From assembly GCA_017415765.1 (NCBI GenBank), contig JAFQED010000047.1, positions 1 through 64,000 on the forward strand: DNA of 64,000 bases. Reading direction: 5' to 3'. This document shows positions 7,809 through 18,165 of the stretch, one piece after another. Every line of letters starts with the position of its first letter. Position 1 is the first letter of the stretch. A program made the position numbers and the translations under genes. The notes beneath the pieces were generated by a model, which saw only the letters and a list, made by a program, of their open reading frames with translations, did not search any database and was not told where the DNA came from. Source of the stretch: Desulfovibrio sp. GTDB taxonomy: Bacteria; Desulfobacterota; Desulfovibrionia; Desulfovibrionales; Desulfovibrionaceae.

Positions 7809-9321
7809 ATGCGGGACACAATCGAGAGAGAGAGAGAGGGAAAGAGGGCGGAACTATAAACTTATAGATAAATTCATTCTCTGGTATTTACCAGCATTGT
7901 ATGTAGTATGTTTTATTATATCATCATGCTTGCAGGTATATTTCTTCAATGTCAAAGATTATGACTTTAACTTTTTTCTGACACAGCCATATCGTATTTT
8001 TCAAGGCTGGGACGCCTGCATTCCCTTTTCACTGTCTGCCAGCGAATACTCGTTTTATGCCCATCACTTCACACCACTTTCCTTTTTACTGGCTCCTGTC
8101 ATTGGTCTTTTCCCCAGCCCCTATACCCTTGCTGTCATACATGCCTGTTCTGTTGGGCTTGTGGCCTTTATCCTGCCCCGTCTGGCCCAATGCGTACTGG
8201 AATCCTCCTCGCTACAGGATCAGCCGCTTGTCTGGCGCAGTGTCAGCCTGTTTATCCTGCTGATATTTTTCTTTTTTTCCCCATATATTGCAGCATATAA
8301 TTGTGCAACACACTTTACCACATTGGTGACACCGGCGTTAGCCCTGGCTCTGTTGAGTCTGCACAAAGGGTGGCACAGGATACTTTTTATCTGCTGTATC
8401 CTCATTCTTATTGCCCAGGAAAGAGCGTCTGTCTCTATCTTTGGCCTTGGCATGTATGCCGTTCTTGTGCTGCGGCAATATCGTCTCGGTATCTTCCTTT
8501 GCCTTGTATCCACCACATGGTTTTTTTGTGTTGTCAAGGTAATTTTACCTCTGTTACGGGATTATGCCGGACTTGACGGTGACTACGCCTTTGCCCATGC
8601 CATCAATGTCGGACTACTGCTCCCCCAAAAATTGTCCTATCTATTCCTGTTTTGTCTGTTCTCCATCTTTTTGCCATTTTGTGGAAAAAAAGCTTTTCTC
8701 ACCGCATGTTGTGCATTGCCTATGATTGGCATGTCACTCGTCAGCGGACGAGAGGGAATGCTGCGTTTTGTTTTCCACTATCAGGATCTCCCATCTATTT
8801 TTGTGCTTTTATCCATGACCTACGGTGCAGCATGGCTGCAACAAAAAATTTCCTTCCGGCATTGGTGGAAACTGGCCACGGTTACAGTTATTGTCTATAT
8901 TGTAGCGATACAACTCAGCAATACCGCACTGACAAACCCCATTCCCAAGACCATTTCCTTCCTGACCTCTCCCCACAGGGACGCACTTTCTGCCCTCAAT
9001 GAAGATGTAAAACGCTTTGCGGATGTCCCGGAGGAAGTGCATCTCTATGTCCAGTCAGGCATGGGCCCGCGCTTTGCCTTTTTCCGCCACCGCTATGCCG
9101 CACGGGCCGAAACCCTGGCTAAAGCCGCCTCGCACCCAAGTTTCTTTATTATTTCTCCCGTCTGCTTCATGCAGCAAAAAGACAGCTTCGAACAACTTGC
9201 GGCAAAAGCCGATCGGCAAGCGGGTCTTGAACTGGTATTGGACAATGGCAGGATGCGGGTTTATGCAAGCCAGCAGCTCAAAGCCGAATATGCTGACCTG
9301 CTGTCGCGCATTACAGAATGA
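7809..9321 (+). CDS. DUF2079-like multi-span membrane protein, predicted phase-variable (OFF in this sequence)
   Basis: The long reading frame (without stops from 7822 to 9321) encodes a polytopic membrane protein of about 500 residues. Phrases such as HFTPLSFLLAPVIGLFPSPYTL and FVFHYQDLPSIFVLLSMTYG resemble DUF2079, a family related to membrane glycosyltransferases. Only a TTG (7897) lies at its visible 5' end, which would cut into the first membrane span. A better start, ATG 7809, has GGAG five bases before it but lies in another frame, separated by (GA)7. As given, that ATG frame stops at TAA 7857. One extra GA, or two fewer, would join it to the long frame and give a 504-residue protein (MRDTIERERE..., then a membrane span). 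Substrate unknown. Confidence 0.75.
7824..7838 (+). repeat. (GA)7 simple-sequence tract in the 5' coding region
   Basis: Seven GA units plus G lie five codons after ATG 7809. Unit numbers of 5 or 8 would put the ATG in frame with the downstream membrane gene; 7, as here, does not. This is the classic arrangement of a translational phase-variation switch. Confidence 0.85.
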
Positions 9322-9363
9322 CAGGATACCTCTTCCGGGATCCCCGCTGCACGGCTTTGACAT

Positions 9364-9398
9364 AGAGCGAAATGCCATTGAAAGTGGCAGTCGCTCTG
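9364..9398 (+). repeat. Short (hairpin-only) copy of the dispersed repeat
   Basis: GAGCGAAATGCCATTGAAA then GTGGCAGTCGCTC folds into an imperfect hairpin. Only the first hairpin of the longer element is present. It lies 43 bases after the membrane gene stop. Confidence 0.8.
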
Positions 9399-9461
9399 GC
9401 AGCGGCCCTTGCCAGTTCGGGTAAGAATCCTATCTTTTGGCAAACATTGCGAGGAGGCAGT

Positions 9462-10172
9462 ATGGCACGAATGCGCTCGGCCAAACAGGCACTGGAAGCA
9501 GCCCTGAACGGTCAAAACTGGCGACGATCCCTGCCCGAAATCGCCGCAGCTGGTATGCCGTATGTGGGCCCGCTCTTTTCCTTTCTGCTCAGGGGGCCGC
9601 TGCTCATGCACCGGGCCGCAGCAGCACTGGGGGCTACCGTAGCCCGGCTGGCAGAAAGCCAGCCAGAGGCAGCACGCAATATCGTCCGCCGCTATATGTG
9701 GCACATGAATGAGGAGTCCGGCAACATCGGCTGGGGCATCCCGGAAGCCTTTGGCGAAACCCTGGCGGCCAGTCCCCTCCTGGCGCGGGAATTCCATCGC
9801 GTGCTCATCTCCTATATCATCAGTCTGGACAGGGATGACAACTTTTGCGACCACCCGCCCCTGCGCCGCTCCTGCTTTTGGGCTATTGGCCGTCTGGCAC
9901 AGGCAGACCCCGGGCTGGCACAGAGTGCGCGGGGCTGGCTGCGCAAGGGGCTGGAAGATGAGGATATGTTGTGCCGGGGTATGGCTGCCTGGGCCTTGGG
10001 GCAGCTACCGCCGGACATCATGGATGCCCCGGCCCTGCGCCGCCTGGCCGAAGCAGATCATACGGAACTGTGCAGCGTTTTTGACGGCGAAACCATCACG
10101 GAGGCAAGTGTAAGTACTCTGGCCCGGGATGTGCTGCGGACGAACGCCCCTGCAAACCCTGCTCAAGGGTAA
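9462..10172 (+). CDS. HEAT-like repeat protein of unknown role
   Basis: A 236-residue soluble protein rich in paired helices with HEAT/DVU0298-like character, for example RRSCFWAIGRLAQADPGLAQSARGWL and CRGMAAWALGQLPPDIMDAPALRRL. The start at 9462 is set by GAGGAGG eight bases upstream; the frame extends left into the dispersed repeat but that part is not believable. HEAT proteins are usually binding scaffolds, and no catalytic motif is seen. The next gene in the same direction is a methyltransferase about 100 bases away, so a shared transcript is possible. Confidence 0.75.
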   Translation: MARMRSAKQALEAALNGQNWRRSLPEIAAAGMPYVGPLFSFLLRGPLLMHRAAAALGATVARLAESQPEAARNIVRRYMWHMNEESGNIGWGIPEAFGETLAASPLLAREFHRVLISYIISLDRDDNFCDHPPLRRSCFWAIGRLAQADPGLAQSARGWLRKGLEDEDMLCRGMAAWALGQLPPDIMDAPALRRLAEADHTELCSVFDGETITEASVSTLARDVLRTNAPANPAQG

Positions 10173-10273
10173 AACCCTCTGATGGAGAAGCTCGGACAGC
10201 TCCGTCGAGAGTTTTTCCTGGCTCCGGGGAGCGGGCTATACTTGTCTGCTGTACAGCCCTCTGCGGATAGGCT

Positions 10274-11023
10274 ATGCTGCACACCATGCAAGAGCCAGTC
10301 TGCAAGAATGTTTCTTCCGGCAGTCGGGGCAGTGCAGCCGTAAACCAGCGGCTGCTGCTGGATGGCCGCCCCCGGACGCTGGCCGTGGATGTAGCCGGGC
10401 GGCAATGGCAACTGGAACGGGCCGCAGACCTTGAAGAACTCTGGCAGGCCATGACCGAGGACGGCGACGCCTTTGATGACGAGCGTCTGCCCTACTGGAC
10501 GGAGCTGTGGCCATCTAGCCTTGTCCTGTCCGAATGGCTCTCGCGCTGTGCTGCGCGGATACAGGGCCGTACCTGCCTTGACCTTGGCTGCGGGCTGGGC
10601 CTGACGGCACAGGTGGGGCAATGGTTGGGGGCGCGGGTCGTGGGCATGGACTATGAGGCCGAGGCCCTGCGTTTTGCCGCGCACAATGCCCGGCTCAACG
10701 GGGTGGCGCAACCGGCATGGCTGTTGATGGACTGGCGGCGTCCAGCCCTGCGGGCAGACAGCATGGACTGCATCTGGGGCGGCGACATCATGTATGAAAA
10801 ACGCTTTGTCAGCCCTGTACTGCGTTTTCTGGAACACGCCCTCGCTCCGGGCGGTACGGCGTGGGTGGCCGAGCCGGGGCGCACTGTCTATGACGCCTTT
10901 TTGCACGCCCTGCCGACTTTTGGCTTTGAGGGGCGGCGCGTCCATTCGGGCGAGGTCCGTGTCATCTATGATACCCCGGTGACGGTGACTGTACATATTT
11001 GGGAACTGGGACGCCCGGCCTGA
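10274..11023 (+). CDS. Class I SAM-dependent methyltransferase (METTL/PrmA-like)
   Basis: A 249-residue Rossmann-fold methyltransferase. The SAM-binding motif I is CLDLGCGLGLTA (near residue 99), followed by an acidic strand end VVGMDYEAEAL, and the motif IV region IWGGDIMYEKR. The phrase LPYWTELWPSS before motif I is typical of the Methyltransf_16/protein-lysine methyltransferase group, so a protein side chain is a likely substrate, but this cannot be decided from sequence. Two in-frame ATGs (10274, 10286) could serve as start. It lies upstream of nikR in the same orientation. Confidence 0.8.
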   Translation: MLHTMQEPVCKNVSSGSRGSAAVNQRLLLDGRPRTLAVDVAGRQWQLERAADLEELWQAMTEDGDAFDDERLPYWTELWPSSLVLSEWLSRCAARIQGRTCLDLGCGLGLTAQVGQWLGARVVGMDYEAEALRFAAHNARLNGVAQPAWLLMDWRRPALRADSMDCIWGGDIMYEKRFVSPVLRFLEHALAPGGTAWVAEPGRTVYDAFLHALPTFGFEGRRVHSGEVRVIYDTPVTVTVHIWELGRPA

Positions 11024-11096
11024 AAGAGCCTGAGCCGGATCTGCTGCCGGGATAGATACCTGTGATCCGCATTGGCGCGGGAGAGGAGGGATAAGC

Positions 11097-11516
11097 ATGG
11101 GGAAACTCGTCCGCTTTGGTGTTTCACTGGATGAAGACCTGCTGAAGCCCTTTGACAGCCTGTGTGAACGCAAGGACTATCCCACCCGCTCCGAAGCCAT
11201 CCGCGACCTGATCCGCAAGGCATTGGTAGAAGATGCCTGGGAGGACAGCGATGGGCAGGGTGCGGGCACGCTTACTCTGGTCTATGACCATCACAAGCAC
11301 GATCTGGCGCGGCGTCTCATGGCTATCCAGCACGATGCCCATGATATTATCATCACCTCCCTGCATGTACATCTTGACCACCATAACTGTCTTGAAGTGC
11401 TGATACTCAAGGGAGAAGCTACACGGGTGCGCGAGCTGGCGCAGAAGCTGATCTCCTGCCGGGGGGTCAAGCACGGCGTGTTCAGCCCAAGCAGCACAGG
11501 ACAGGGACTTGCCTGA
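11097..11516 (+). CDS. nikR: Nickel-responsive regulator NikR
   Basis: A 139-residue protein with an N-terminal ribbon-helix-helix ([18 protein letters not shown]) and a C-terminal ACT-like nickel domain. The four expected nickel ligands are present at H79, H90, H92 and C98, each offset by three from the E. coli protein. NikR represses nickel uptake genes when nickel is plentiful, relevant for a cell with NiFe hydrogenases (hypF is also in this window). A strong GGAGAGGAGGG lies before the ATG. Its stop overlaps the folE2 start (ATGA-type overlap), so the two are co-translated. Confidence 0.95.
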   Translation: MGKLVRFGVSLDEDLLKPFDSLCERKDYPTRSEAIRDLIRKALVEDAWEDSDGQGAGTLTLVYDHHKHDLARRLMAIQHDAHDIIITSLHVHLDHHNCLEVLILKGEATRVRELAQKLISCRGVKHGVFSPSSTGQGLA

Positions 11517-12283
11517 TGGAAGACGTACAAAGTTACAGCCCCAGCGTTGCCATGCACATTGACCGCGTGGGGGTACGCGGGCTCAAGCTGCCTCTGCGGG
11601 TGCGTGACCGCGCCCAAGGTATGCAGCAGACTGTGGCCAGTGTGGACATGGGGGTGGATCTGCCTTCATCCTTCAAGGGGACCCACATGAGCCGCTTTGT
11701 GGAAGCCCTGGAAGACTGGGAAGGCGAGATAGGCTACCAGTCCGTGCGCCATCTGCTGGAGACCGTCAAGGCGCGCCTCAGTGCCCAACGGGCCTGGGTG
11801 AGCTTCAGCTTTACCTATTTCATCAAAAAGCCCGCGCCAGCCTCGGCCCGGCCCGGTACGGTGCATTACGACTGCCGCCTTGTGGGTACGCTGGACGAAC
11901 ACGGCCAGAGCTTTCGGCTCTGCCTTGCGGTGCCGGTCATGACTGTTTGCCCCTGCTCCCGCGCCATCAGTCGCGAAGGGGCGCACAGCCAGCGTGCCAT
12001 CGTCCATATGGAAATCCGGATGCGGGGTTTCTCCTGGCTGGAAGAATTTATCGAGCTGGCCGAAGCCGCCGGGTCGTCAGCCATTTACAGTCTGCTCAAG
12101 CGTGAGGATGAAAAGTTCGTCACCGAAACTGCCTTTGCCGATCCTGTCTTTGTGGAGGATGTGGTGCGCAGGGTGGCACAGGGCCTTACCGCACACGAAC
12201 ATGTGGAGAGCTTCAGCGTGGAGGTCGAGAGTATGGAGTCCATCCACCACCACAATGCCTTTGCCCGCATCGTACGGCCATAG
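11516..12283 (+). CDS. folE2: GTP cyclohydrolase FolE2 (type IB)
   Basis: A 255-residue protein matching FolE2: [22 protein letters not shown] near residue 45 and the metal/catalytic region [17 protein letters not shown] with its conserved cysteine. It converts GTP to dihydroneopterin triphosphate, the first step of folate and some queuosine-related routes. FolE2 can use metals other than zinc. It overlaps nikR by one base, making a nickel regulator and a metal-flexible cyclohydrolase a single unit. It converges on the radical SAM gene on the other strand with an 18-base gap. Confidence 0.93.
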   Translation: MEDVQSYSPSVAMHIDRVGVRGLKLPLRVRDRAQGMQQTVASVDMGVDLPSSFKGTHMSRFVEALEDWEGEIGYQSVRHLLETVKARLSAQRAWVSFSFTYFIKKPAPASARPGTVHYDCRLVGTLDEHGQSFRLCLAVPVMTVCPCSRAISREGAHSQRAIVHMEIRMRGFSWLEEFIELAEAAGSSAIYSLLKREDEKFVTETAFADPVFVEDVVRRVAQGLTAHEHVESFSVEVESMESIHHHNAFARIVRP

Positions 12284-12301
12284 CAGTGGAAGAGATACAT
12301 G

Positions 12302-13291
12302 CTATACGGGCCCTTGCCTTGTTGGCTGCGGCCCGTCAAACCATGGGGGGCGATGCAGCGGGGCATCGGCCTGGCAGCCCTGCCAGAGGCCACGCGCCCG
12401 CATGGCGCGCAACAAGTCCGTCATCAGCGGGCGTTTGAGGGCAGCCCAGTCCGGCGCAAGCAGGGACTGGGGCGGCGGGTCGCTTTGCAGGCGGTGGATG
12501 ACCAGACGTGCGGGGATACGCGGCAGGGCAGCGCAGAGTATGTCCACATATTCATCCCGTGCCAGGGGATGGTACTGCCCTGCCAGATACTGCCGTGCTA
12601 GTTCCGTGCCTTGCGGCACAAAAACATTGTGCAGCTTGATGCCGGACAGCGGCAGATCGGTGGCCCAGTCCACGCTCTGCAGAAAGTCTGTTTCATCCTC
12701 ACCGGGCAGACCGGCCATCAGGTGACCGCAAACCAGCAGGCCCTGATCGGCGGCCTGTCGCACGCCATCAGCTGCGCAGGCTGCCGTATGCCGCCGGTTG
12801 ATACGGGCAAGGGTGGCATCGTGGGCACTTTGCAGGCCCAGTTCCAGCCAGACCTCCCGAAAACCGGTCTGTGCCTCCAGCCGGGCCGCAGCCCGTGCCA
12901 GCAGTTCCAGCTTTTCGGCATCAAGGCAGTCAGGCCGCGTGCCCACAGCAAGGCCACAACAGCCGGGCAGGCCCAGCACAGTATCCAGGATGGCAGCCAG
13001 CCGGGAGGCCGGGCCGTAGGTATTGGAAAAGGACTGCAAGTAGGCCATGAAACGGCGGTCAGGATCGGTGGCGGTATATTTGTCATGCCAGCGTTGCCAT
13101 TGGGCGGCAAGGTGCAACCCCTGCCCCCCCAGGCCGGAACCGGAGCCGTGCGCATCGCAGAAAATGCAGCCCGTGCGGGAGAGGCTGCCGTCCCTGTTGG
13201 GGCAGGAGGCCCCGGCGTCCAGCGCGATTTTTTGTACCCGCACGCCGTAGCGATTGCGAAACCATGTGGCCAGGGTGTACCAGTGTGTCAT
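12302..13291 (-). CDS. Radical SAM protein of the YhcC/TIGR01212 family
   Basis: A 329-residue protein starting MTHWYTLATWFRNRYG (13291), the typical family start; the open frame to the left of it is discarded. The radical SAM cluster cysteines are in CPNRDGSLSRTGCIFC, an unusually long CX10CX2C-type spacing known for this family. Further family phrases are LELGLQSAHDATLARINRRH and HLMAGLPGEDE. The biochemical role is not settled, although tRNA or cofactor modification is often suggested. It is divergent from mreB. Confidence 0.88.
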   Translation of the reverse strand: MTHWYTLATWFRNRYGVRVQKIALDAGASCPNRDGSLSRTGCIFCDAHGSGSGLGGQGLHLAAQWQRWHDKYTATDPDRRFMAYLQSFSNTYGPASRLAAILDTVLGLPGCCGLAVGTRPDCLDAEKLELLARAAARLEAQTGFREVWLELGLQSAHDATLARINRRHTAACAADGVRQAADQGLLVCGHLMAGLPGEDETDFLQSVDWATDLPLSGIKLHNVFVPQGTELARQYLAGQYHPLARDEYVDILCAALPRIPARLVIHRLQSDPPPQSLLAPDWAALKRPLMTDLLRAMRARGLWQGCQADAPLHRPPWFDGPQPTRQGPV

Positions 13292-13383
13292 GCGGGCGGC
13301 TCCCGTTGGTGCAGGGACAGGCAAAGTTTTTGAACCCGGCGCATCAAGCCTTGACTTCAGACCGGAATTGACTGACAGTTTCA

Positions 13384-13395
13384 CGTCATATGACG
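13384..13395. promoter_or_regulatory. Perfect 12-bp palindrome in the mreB upstream region
   Basis: CGTCATATGACG reads the same on both strands and lies 118 bases before mreB, in the divergent gap with the radical SAM gene. Two TTGACT boxes lie just left of it (about 13351 and 13368). It could be an operator or part of a promoter; no clear -10 box was found. Confidence 0.3.
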
Positions 13396-13425
13396 AAATC
13401 TTACCGCCCGGCGTCCTGACAGTGA

Positions 13426-14553
<1,128 letters not shown>

Positions 14554-14682
14554 AGGCCGTTCCAGGCTTTGGCTGCAATGACTGTCAGTATCGGATGGTA
14601 TGTTTTTTTGAACAGCGACGTTGTGCCGGAACATTCCGCTGCGGCGTCGCTGCTGTCTGTGCTGATGCGGGAGGCATGAGCC

Positions 14683-15633
14683 GTGACCGGGCGGCGTATC
14701 CTGATCCTTGCGGGCGTCCTGCTCATCCTCTTTCTGGGAATGTACTCCTGGAACCAGCGCACACGTCATCTGGACGACCTTGCCACCGATGTGGGGCTGG
14801 AAGTGACCGGGGCTGTGCTCAAGCCCCTGCGTGCCATTGAGGCTACGCTGCGGGGCTTCTGGGATCGCTACTTTGACCTGGTCGATGTGCGGGCCGAAAA
14901 CGAGATGCTGCGCTCCCGCCTGGAAGATATGGAAGCCCGCCTGCTGGCCAATACCGAGGATCTGGCTGAACTGCGCCGTCTGCGGGAGCTGCTGCGCCTG
15001 CCGGTGGACGTGAACTGGCGGCCCCTGGGGGCACGGGTTCTGGCGGGCAGGATGGGCCCCAACGCCGTGCTGGACAGCATCGTCATCAACCGGGGCTACA
15101 GCAACGGAGGGCGGCCCGGCACCCCCCTGGTCACGCATCAGGGCCTTGTGGGTCGGGTGCTTCGGGCCAGCGCACACAGTGCCACGGTGCTGCTCATCAC
15201 CGATCCTGGCAGCCGTATTGCCGTCTTTGCACAGGAAAGCCGTGCCCTGGGCATTTTGGCGGGCCGTGGTACGGGCTCTCCCCTTGAAGTCAATTTCGTA
15301 GAGCGTGGCAGTGCCATCCGCAAGGATGAGGTACTGATAACCTCCGGTCTGGATGGCAAATTCCCCAAGGGTATCCCTGTGGCGCGGGTGGTCAGCGTGG
15401 CCCCCTCGGACTATACCCAGTTCCTGGCAGTGGAGGCCGAGCCTTCGGTGGACTTGCGCCATGTGGAAGAGGCCCTTTTGCTGGAACCTGTCCGGCAGGG
15501 CACAAGCATGGTCGGCCCCCAGCTCCCCCCTGTGCCCCCCTCTCCGGCAGATGCGGACGCCTTGGCCGTTACGCCTGTTGCCCCAGGCTCGTCAGGTACG
15601 CCTACGCCGTCCAGACCAGCGGGTGGACGCTGA
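14683..15633 (+). CDS. mreC: Rod-shape determining protein MreC
   Basis: A 316-residue protein beginning at GTG 14683, supported by GGGAGG upstream. It has one N-terminal membrane span (RRILILAGVLLILFLGMYSW), a coiled coil (AENEMLRSRLEDMEARLLANTEDLAELRRL) and the MreC beta-barrel region with VLDSIVINRGYSNGGRPGTPLVTHQGLVGRV. The C-terminus is a Pro/Ser/Thr-rich tail. MreC links MreB to PBP2 in the periplasm. mreD follows 9 bases after the stop. Confidence 0.94.
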   Translation: MTGRRILILAGVLLILFLGMYSWNQRTRHLDDLATDVGLEVTGAVLKPLRAIEATLRGFWDRYFDLVDVRAENEMLRSRLEDMEARLLANTEDLAELRRLRELLRLPVDVNWRPLGARVLAGRMGPNAVLDSIVINRGYSNGGRPGTPLVTHQGLVGRVLRASAHSATVLLITDPGSRIAVFAQESRALGILAGRGTGSPLEVNFVERGSAIRKDEVLITSGLDGKFPKGIPVARVVSVAPSDYTQFLAVEAEPSVDLRHVEEALLLEPVRQGTSMVGPQLPPVPPSPADADALAVTPVAPGSSGTPTPSRPAGGR

Positions 15634-15642
15634 GGCCATGCC

Positions 15643-16110
15643 ATGAAAACCATCCGCAATATCTGTTGGTGGCTGGCCTTCATGGTCGTGGGCATTGCCG
15701 TACAGGCAGCCGTGCCGGGGCTGGATGTGCTGATACTGGGCCTTGTCATCCTGTTGCAGGAAGAGGACTACAGGAACATGCTCTGGCTTCTGCCGGTCTT
15801 CATCCTCTTGCAGGAGGGTATGGGCTGTCGCAGTTTCGGGGCCAGCATCATCTGGTATACGGCGGCCATCCTGCTGTTCAGGCTGGGGCACTGGCTGTTT
15901 GAGGTGGAGAATTTTCTTTTTGTCTTCCTGCTGTCTGCCTGTCTGGGAGCGACCTACTTTGGTGTGGCCTGGCTGATGGATCCCTTGCAGGGTATCCCCT
16001 TCGACCAGCAGGCCATGCTGGATGCCAGCCTTGTGCAAGCCATCTTCCTGCCGGTTGCCTGGCGTTTGTGCGTCATGCTGCGGCCTCGTCGGGAGTCTGC
16101 CGATGCCTGA
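15643..16110 (+). CDS. mreD: Rod-shape determining membrane protein MreD
   Basis: A 155-residue, strongly hydrophobic protein with about five predicted membrane spans (for example CWWLAFMVVGIAVQAAV and FLFVFLLSACLGATYFGVAW). Similarity is low, as usual for MreD, but size, topology and position between mreC and the PBP2 gene make the call safe. Its 3' end overlaps the mrdA start by 8 bp. Confidence 0.85.
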   Translation: MKTIRNICWWLAFMVVGIAVQAAVPGLDVLILGLVILLQEEDYRNMLWLLPVFILLQEGMGCRSFGASIIWYTAAILLFRLGHWLFEVENFLFVFLLSACLGATYFGVAWLMDPLQGIPFDQQAMLDASLVQAIFLPVAWRLCVMLRPRRESADA

Positions 16111-18019
16111 GCCCCGCTCCACCCTCCCCCCTCAGCCTGAAAAGCGCGGGCTGCGCTCCTGGCTGAAAATACAGGTTGAAAGCGAGAGCTATCAGCCCCC
16201 GCGTGGCGGGGTCATTTTGCTGCAGGTGCTGGTGGGCCTGTTTTTCTTCATTTTTGTGGTGCGCTTCTGGTATCTGCAGGTACACCGGGGCGCGGAATTC
16301 ACCGTACAGGCCCAGCGCAACCACCAGCGCGAGGAGCGCATCTTCGCGCCACGGGGCCGCATCATGGACAGGAGCGGCAAGGTGCTGGCCGACAACCGCA
16401 CGGCCTACGGCCTGTCGCTGGTGCGGGAGGACTGCCCTGACATCCCGGCTACCCTGGCCCAGATCAGCGCGTGGTCGGGCATACCGCTCAAGCGTATCCA
16501 GGAGAAATACCAGCAGGACCGCGCCAAGATGAAGGCCTTTGAGCCGCTCCATATCATCACGGATATTGACTTCAACATGGTAGCGCGTATCGAGAGCGAG
16601 CTGCACGCCTGGCCTGGCCTGCATATCGTGGTGCGCACCAAACGTCATTACCCGGAAAAAGACCTCTTTGCCCATGTGCTGGGCTATGTGGCCGAAGCCA
16701 ACGAACAGGAGCTTGCCAAGGATACGGCCCTTGCCCTGGGCGACCTTGTGGGCAAGCAGGGCCTTGAATACACGCTGGAGCAACGTCTGCGCGGGCACAA
16801 GGGTCTGTACAGGGTGGACGTGGACGCGCACTCCCGCGTCCTGGGCAAGCATTTGCACACCCGCCCGCGTGGGGGGGAGGAGATGCACCTGGCCCTTGAC
16901 CGGGATCTGCAACAGGCTGCGTGGCAGGCCCTGAAAGGTGAGGCCGGTTGCGTGGTGGTGATGGAGGCTGATACGGGTAAACTGCGGGCACTGGTCACGG
17001 CCCCGGCCTATGACAATAATCTCTTTGCCGCCGGTATTTCGCAAAAGGACTGGGACGCCCTGCGCAACAGCAAGCGTTTCCCCCTGCAAAACCGTGTCAT
17101 CCAAAGCATCTATCCGCCGGGTTCTGTCTGGAAGCTGGTCATGGCCGCGCTTTTTCTTGAAAACGGCATTGACCCCAGGACCACGGTGTTCTGTCCCGGA
17201 CAGGTCAAGCTGGGGAACCAGATCTTTCGCTGCTGGCGCAAGGGTGGGCATGGTCATGTCAATCTGGAAAGCTCGCTCATCCACTCCTGCGATGTCTATT
17301 ACTACCTGATGGCCGAGCGTATCGGCATCGACAAGATTGAAGGCTTTGCGCGGGCCAGCGGTTTTGGTCAGGAGACAGGGGTGGAGCTGCCCCATGAGCG
17401 TTCCGGGCTGGTGCCATCACGGCAGTGGAAAAAGCGACGGCACGGCGTGGTCTGGGTGCGGGGCGATACCTATAATACCTCCATCGGGCAGGGCTATACG
17501 CTGGTCACGCCTGTGCAGATGGCTGTTTATGTTTCGGCCCTGATCAACGGGGGCAGGTTGCTCAAGCCACAACTGCTGGAAGAAGCCCAGACGGTGCAGC
17601 AGGGCAGTATCCCCACCAGGGCGCAGCATCTGCGCTTTATTGTGGAGGCCATGCGAAAGACCGCCAGTAGCGGCACGGCACGGGTGGTGGGCCGCAAGGA
17701 TGCCGACATGGGTGGTAAAACCGGCACGGCGCAGGTGGTCAAGCTGAAGATGGACGCAGCGGAACGCCGCCTGACCACCGCCGAGATGGAATACGCCCAG
17801 CGCGACCATGCCTGGATAGCCACCTGGGGAGCAAGGGATGGCAAGCAGTATGTGGTGGTGGTCATGGTGGAGCATGGGGGGGGCGGTTCCAGCGTGGCCG
17901 GGCCTGTGGCCAAAAAGGTCTATGAGCATCTTTTTGGGCCGGAGGAAGTGAGCGGGGAGGAAGTCGCCGCAGTAGCCCAGCCCACTGCACGGCATACCGT
18001 GGCTGGCCGGACGGATTAG
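16103..18019 (+). CDS. mrdA: Penicillin-binding protein 2 (MrdA), elongasome transpeptidase
   Basis: A 638-residue class B PBP starting MPEPRSTLPPQPEKRG at 16103, overlapping mreD by 8 bp. One N-terminal membrane span (VLVGLFFFIFVVRFWYLQV) is followed by the pedestal domain and the transpeptidase domain. Active-site motifs are SVWK with the catalytic S341, S395-C-D397, and K539-T-G. It cross-links side-wall peptidoglycan with RodA as partner. The TAG stop is formed by the first bases of a dispersed repeat, so the last codon lies against the insertion and the native C-terminus may have been changed. Confidence 0.95.
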   Translation: MPEPRSTLPPQPEKRGLRSWLKIQVESESYQPPRGGVILLQVLVGLFFFIFVVRFWYLQVHRGAEFTVQAQRNHQREERIFAPRGRIMDRSGKVLADNRTAYGLSLVREDCPDIPATLAQISAWSGIPLKRIQEKYQQDRAKMKAFEPLHIITDIDFNMVARIESELHAWPGLHIVVRTKRHYPEKDLFAHVLGYVAEANEQELAKDTALALGDLVGKQGLEYTLEQRLRGHKGLYRVDVDAHSRVLGKHLHTRPRGGEEMHLALDRDLQQAAWQALKGEAGCVVVMEADTGKLRALVTAPAYDNNLFAAGISQKDWDALRNSKRFPLQNRVIQSIYPPGSVWKLVMAALFLENGIDPRTTVFCPGQVKLGNQIFRCWRKGGHGHVNLESSLIHSCDVYYYLMAERIGIDKIEGFARASGFGQETGVELPHERSGLVPSRQWKKRRHGVVWVRGDTYNTSIGQGYTLVTPVQMAVYVSALINGGRLLKPQLLEEAQTVQQGSIPTRAQHLRFIVEAMRKTASSGTARVVGRKDADMGGKTGTAQVVKLKMDAAERRLTTAEMEYAQRDHAWIATWGARDGKQYVVVVMVEHGGGGSSVAGPVAKKVYEHLFGPEEVSGEEVAAVAQPTARHTVAGRTD

Positions 18020-18165
18020 AGCGAAATGCCATTGAAAATGGTATCGCTCTGGCGGACGCGAGAGCGGACGCCCGCGCCGTAAGCAAGCGGGAAAACCGCG
18101 CTTTTCCCGCGAAGCGTAGGCAGCGTATGGATTGAAACACAGAGTGTTTCAATCAGAAAATGCCT
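18018..18165 (+). repeat. Full-length dispersed structured repeat, copy 1
   Basis: About 148 bp. It opens TAGAGCGAAATGCCATTG and ends near GATTGAAACAC-AGA-GTGTTTCAATC followed by AGAAAATGCC. At least three hairpins can be drawn: the end hairpin with GAGCGA/TCGCTC arms, GCGGGAAAA/TTTTCCCGC in the middle, and the 11-bp GATTGAAACAC hairpin at the right. It separates mrdA from rodA and provides mrdA's stop codon. Confidence 0.88.

Noticed and set aside
14578..14679. 33-codon frame between mreB and mreC
   Set aside because: It ends four bases before mreC and could be a coupling leader, but there is no ribosome-binding site and no motif, so it is mentioned only in the mreB entry.
16073..17395. A 440-codon minus-strand frame inside mrdA
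   Set aside because: Antisense shadow of a PBP2 gene whose active-site motifs are all intact.
18143..18165. GATTGAAAC in the repeats looks like the end of a CRISPR repeat
   Set aside because: The motif is part of a symmetric hairpin, copies are thousands of bases apart and there are no evenly spaced spacers or cas genes.
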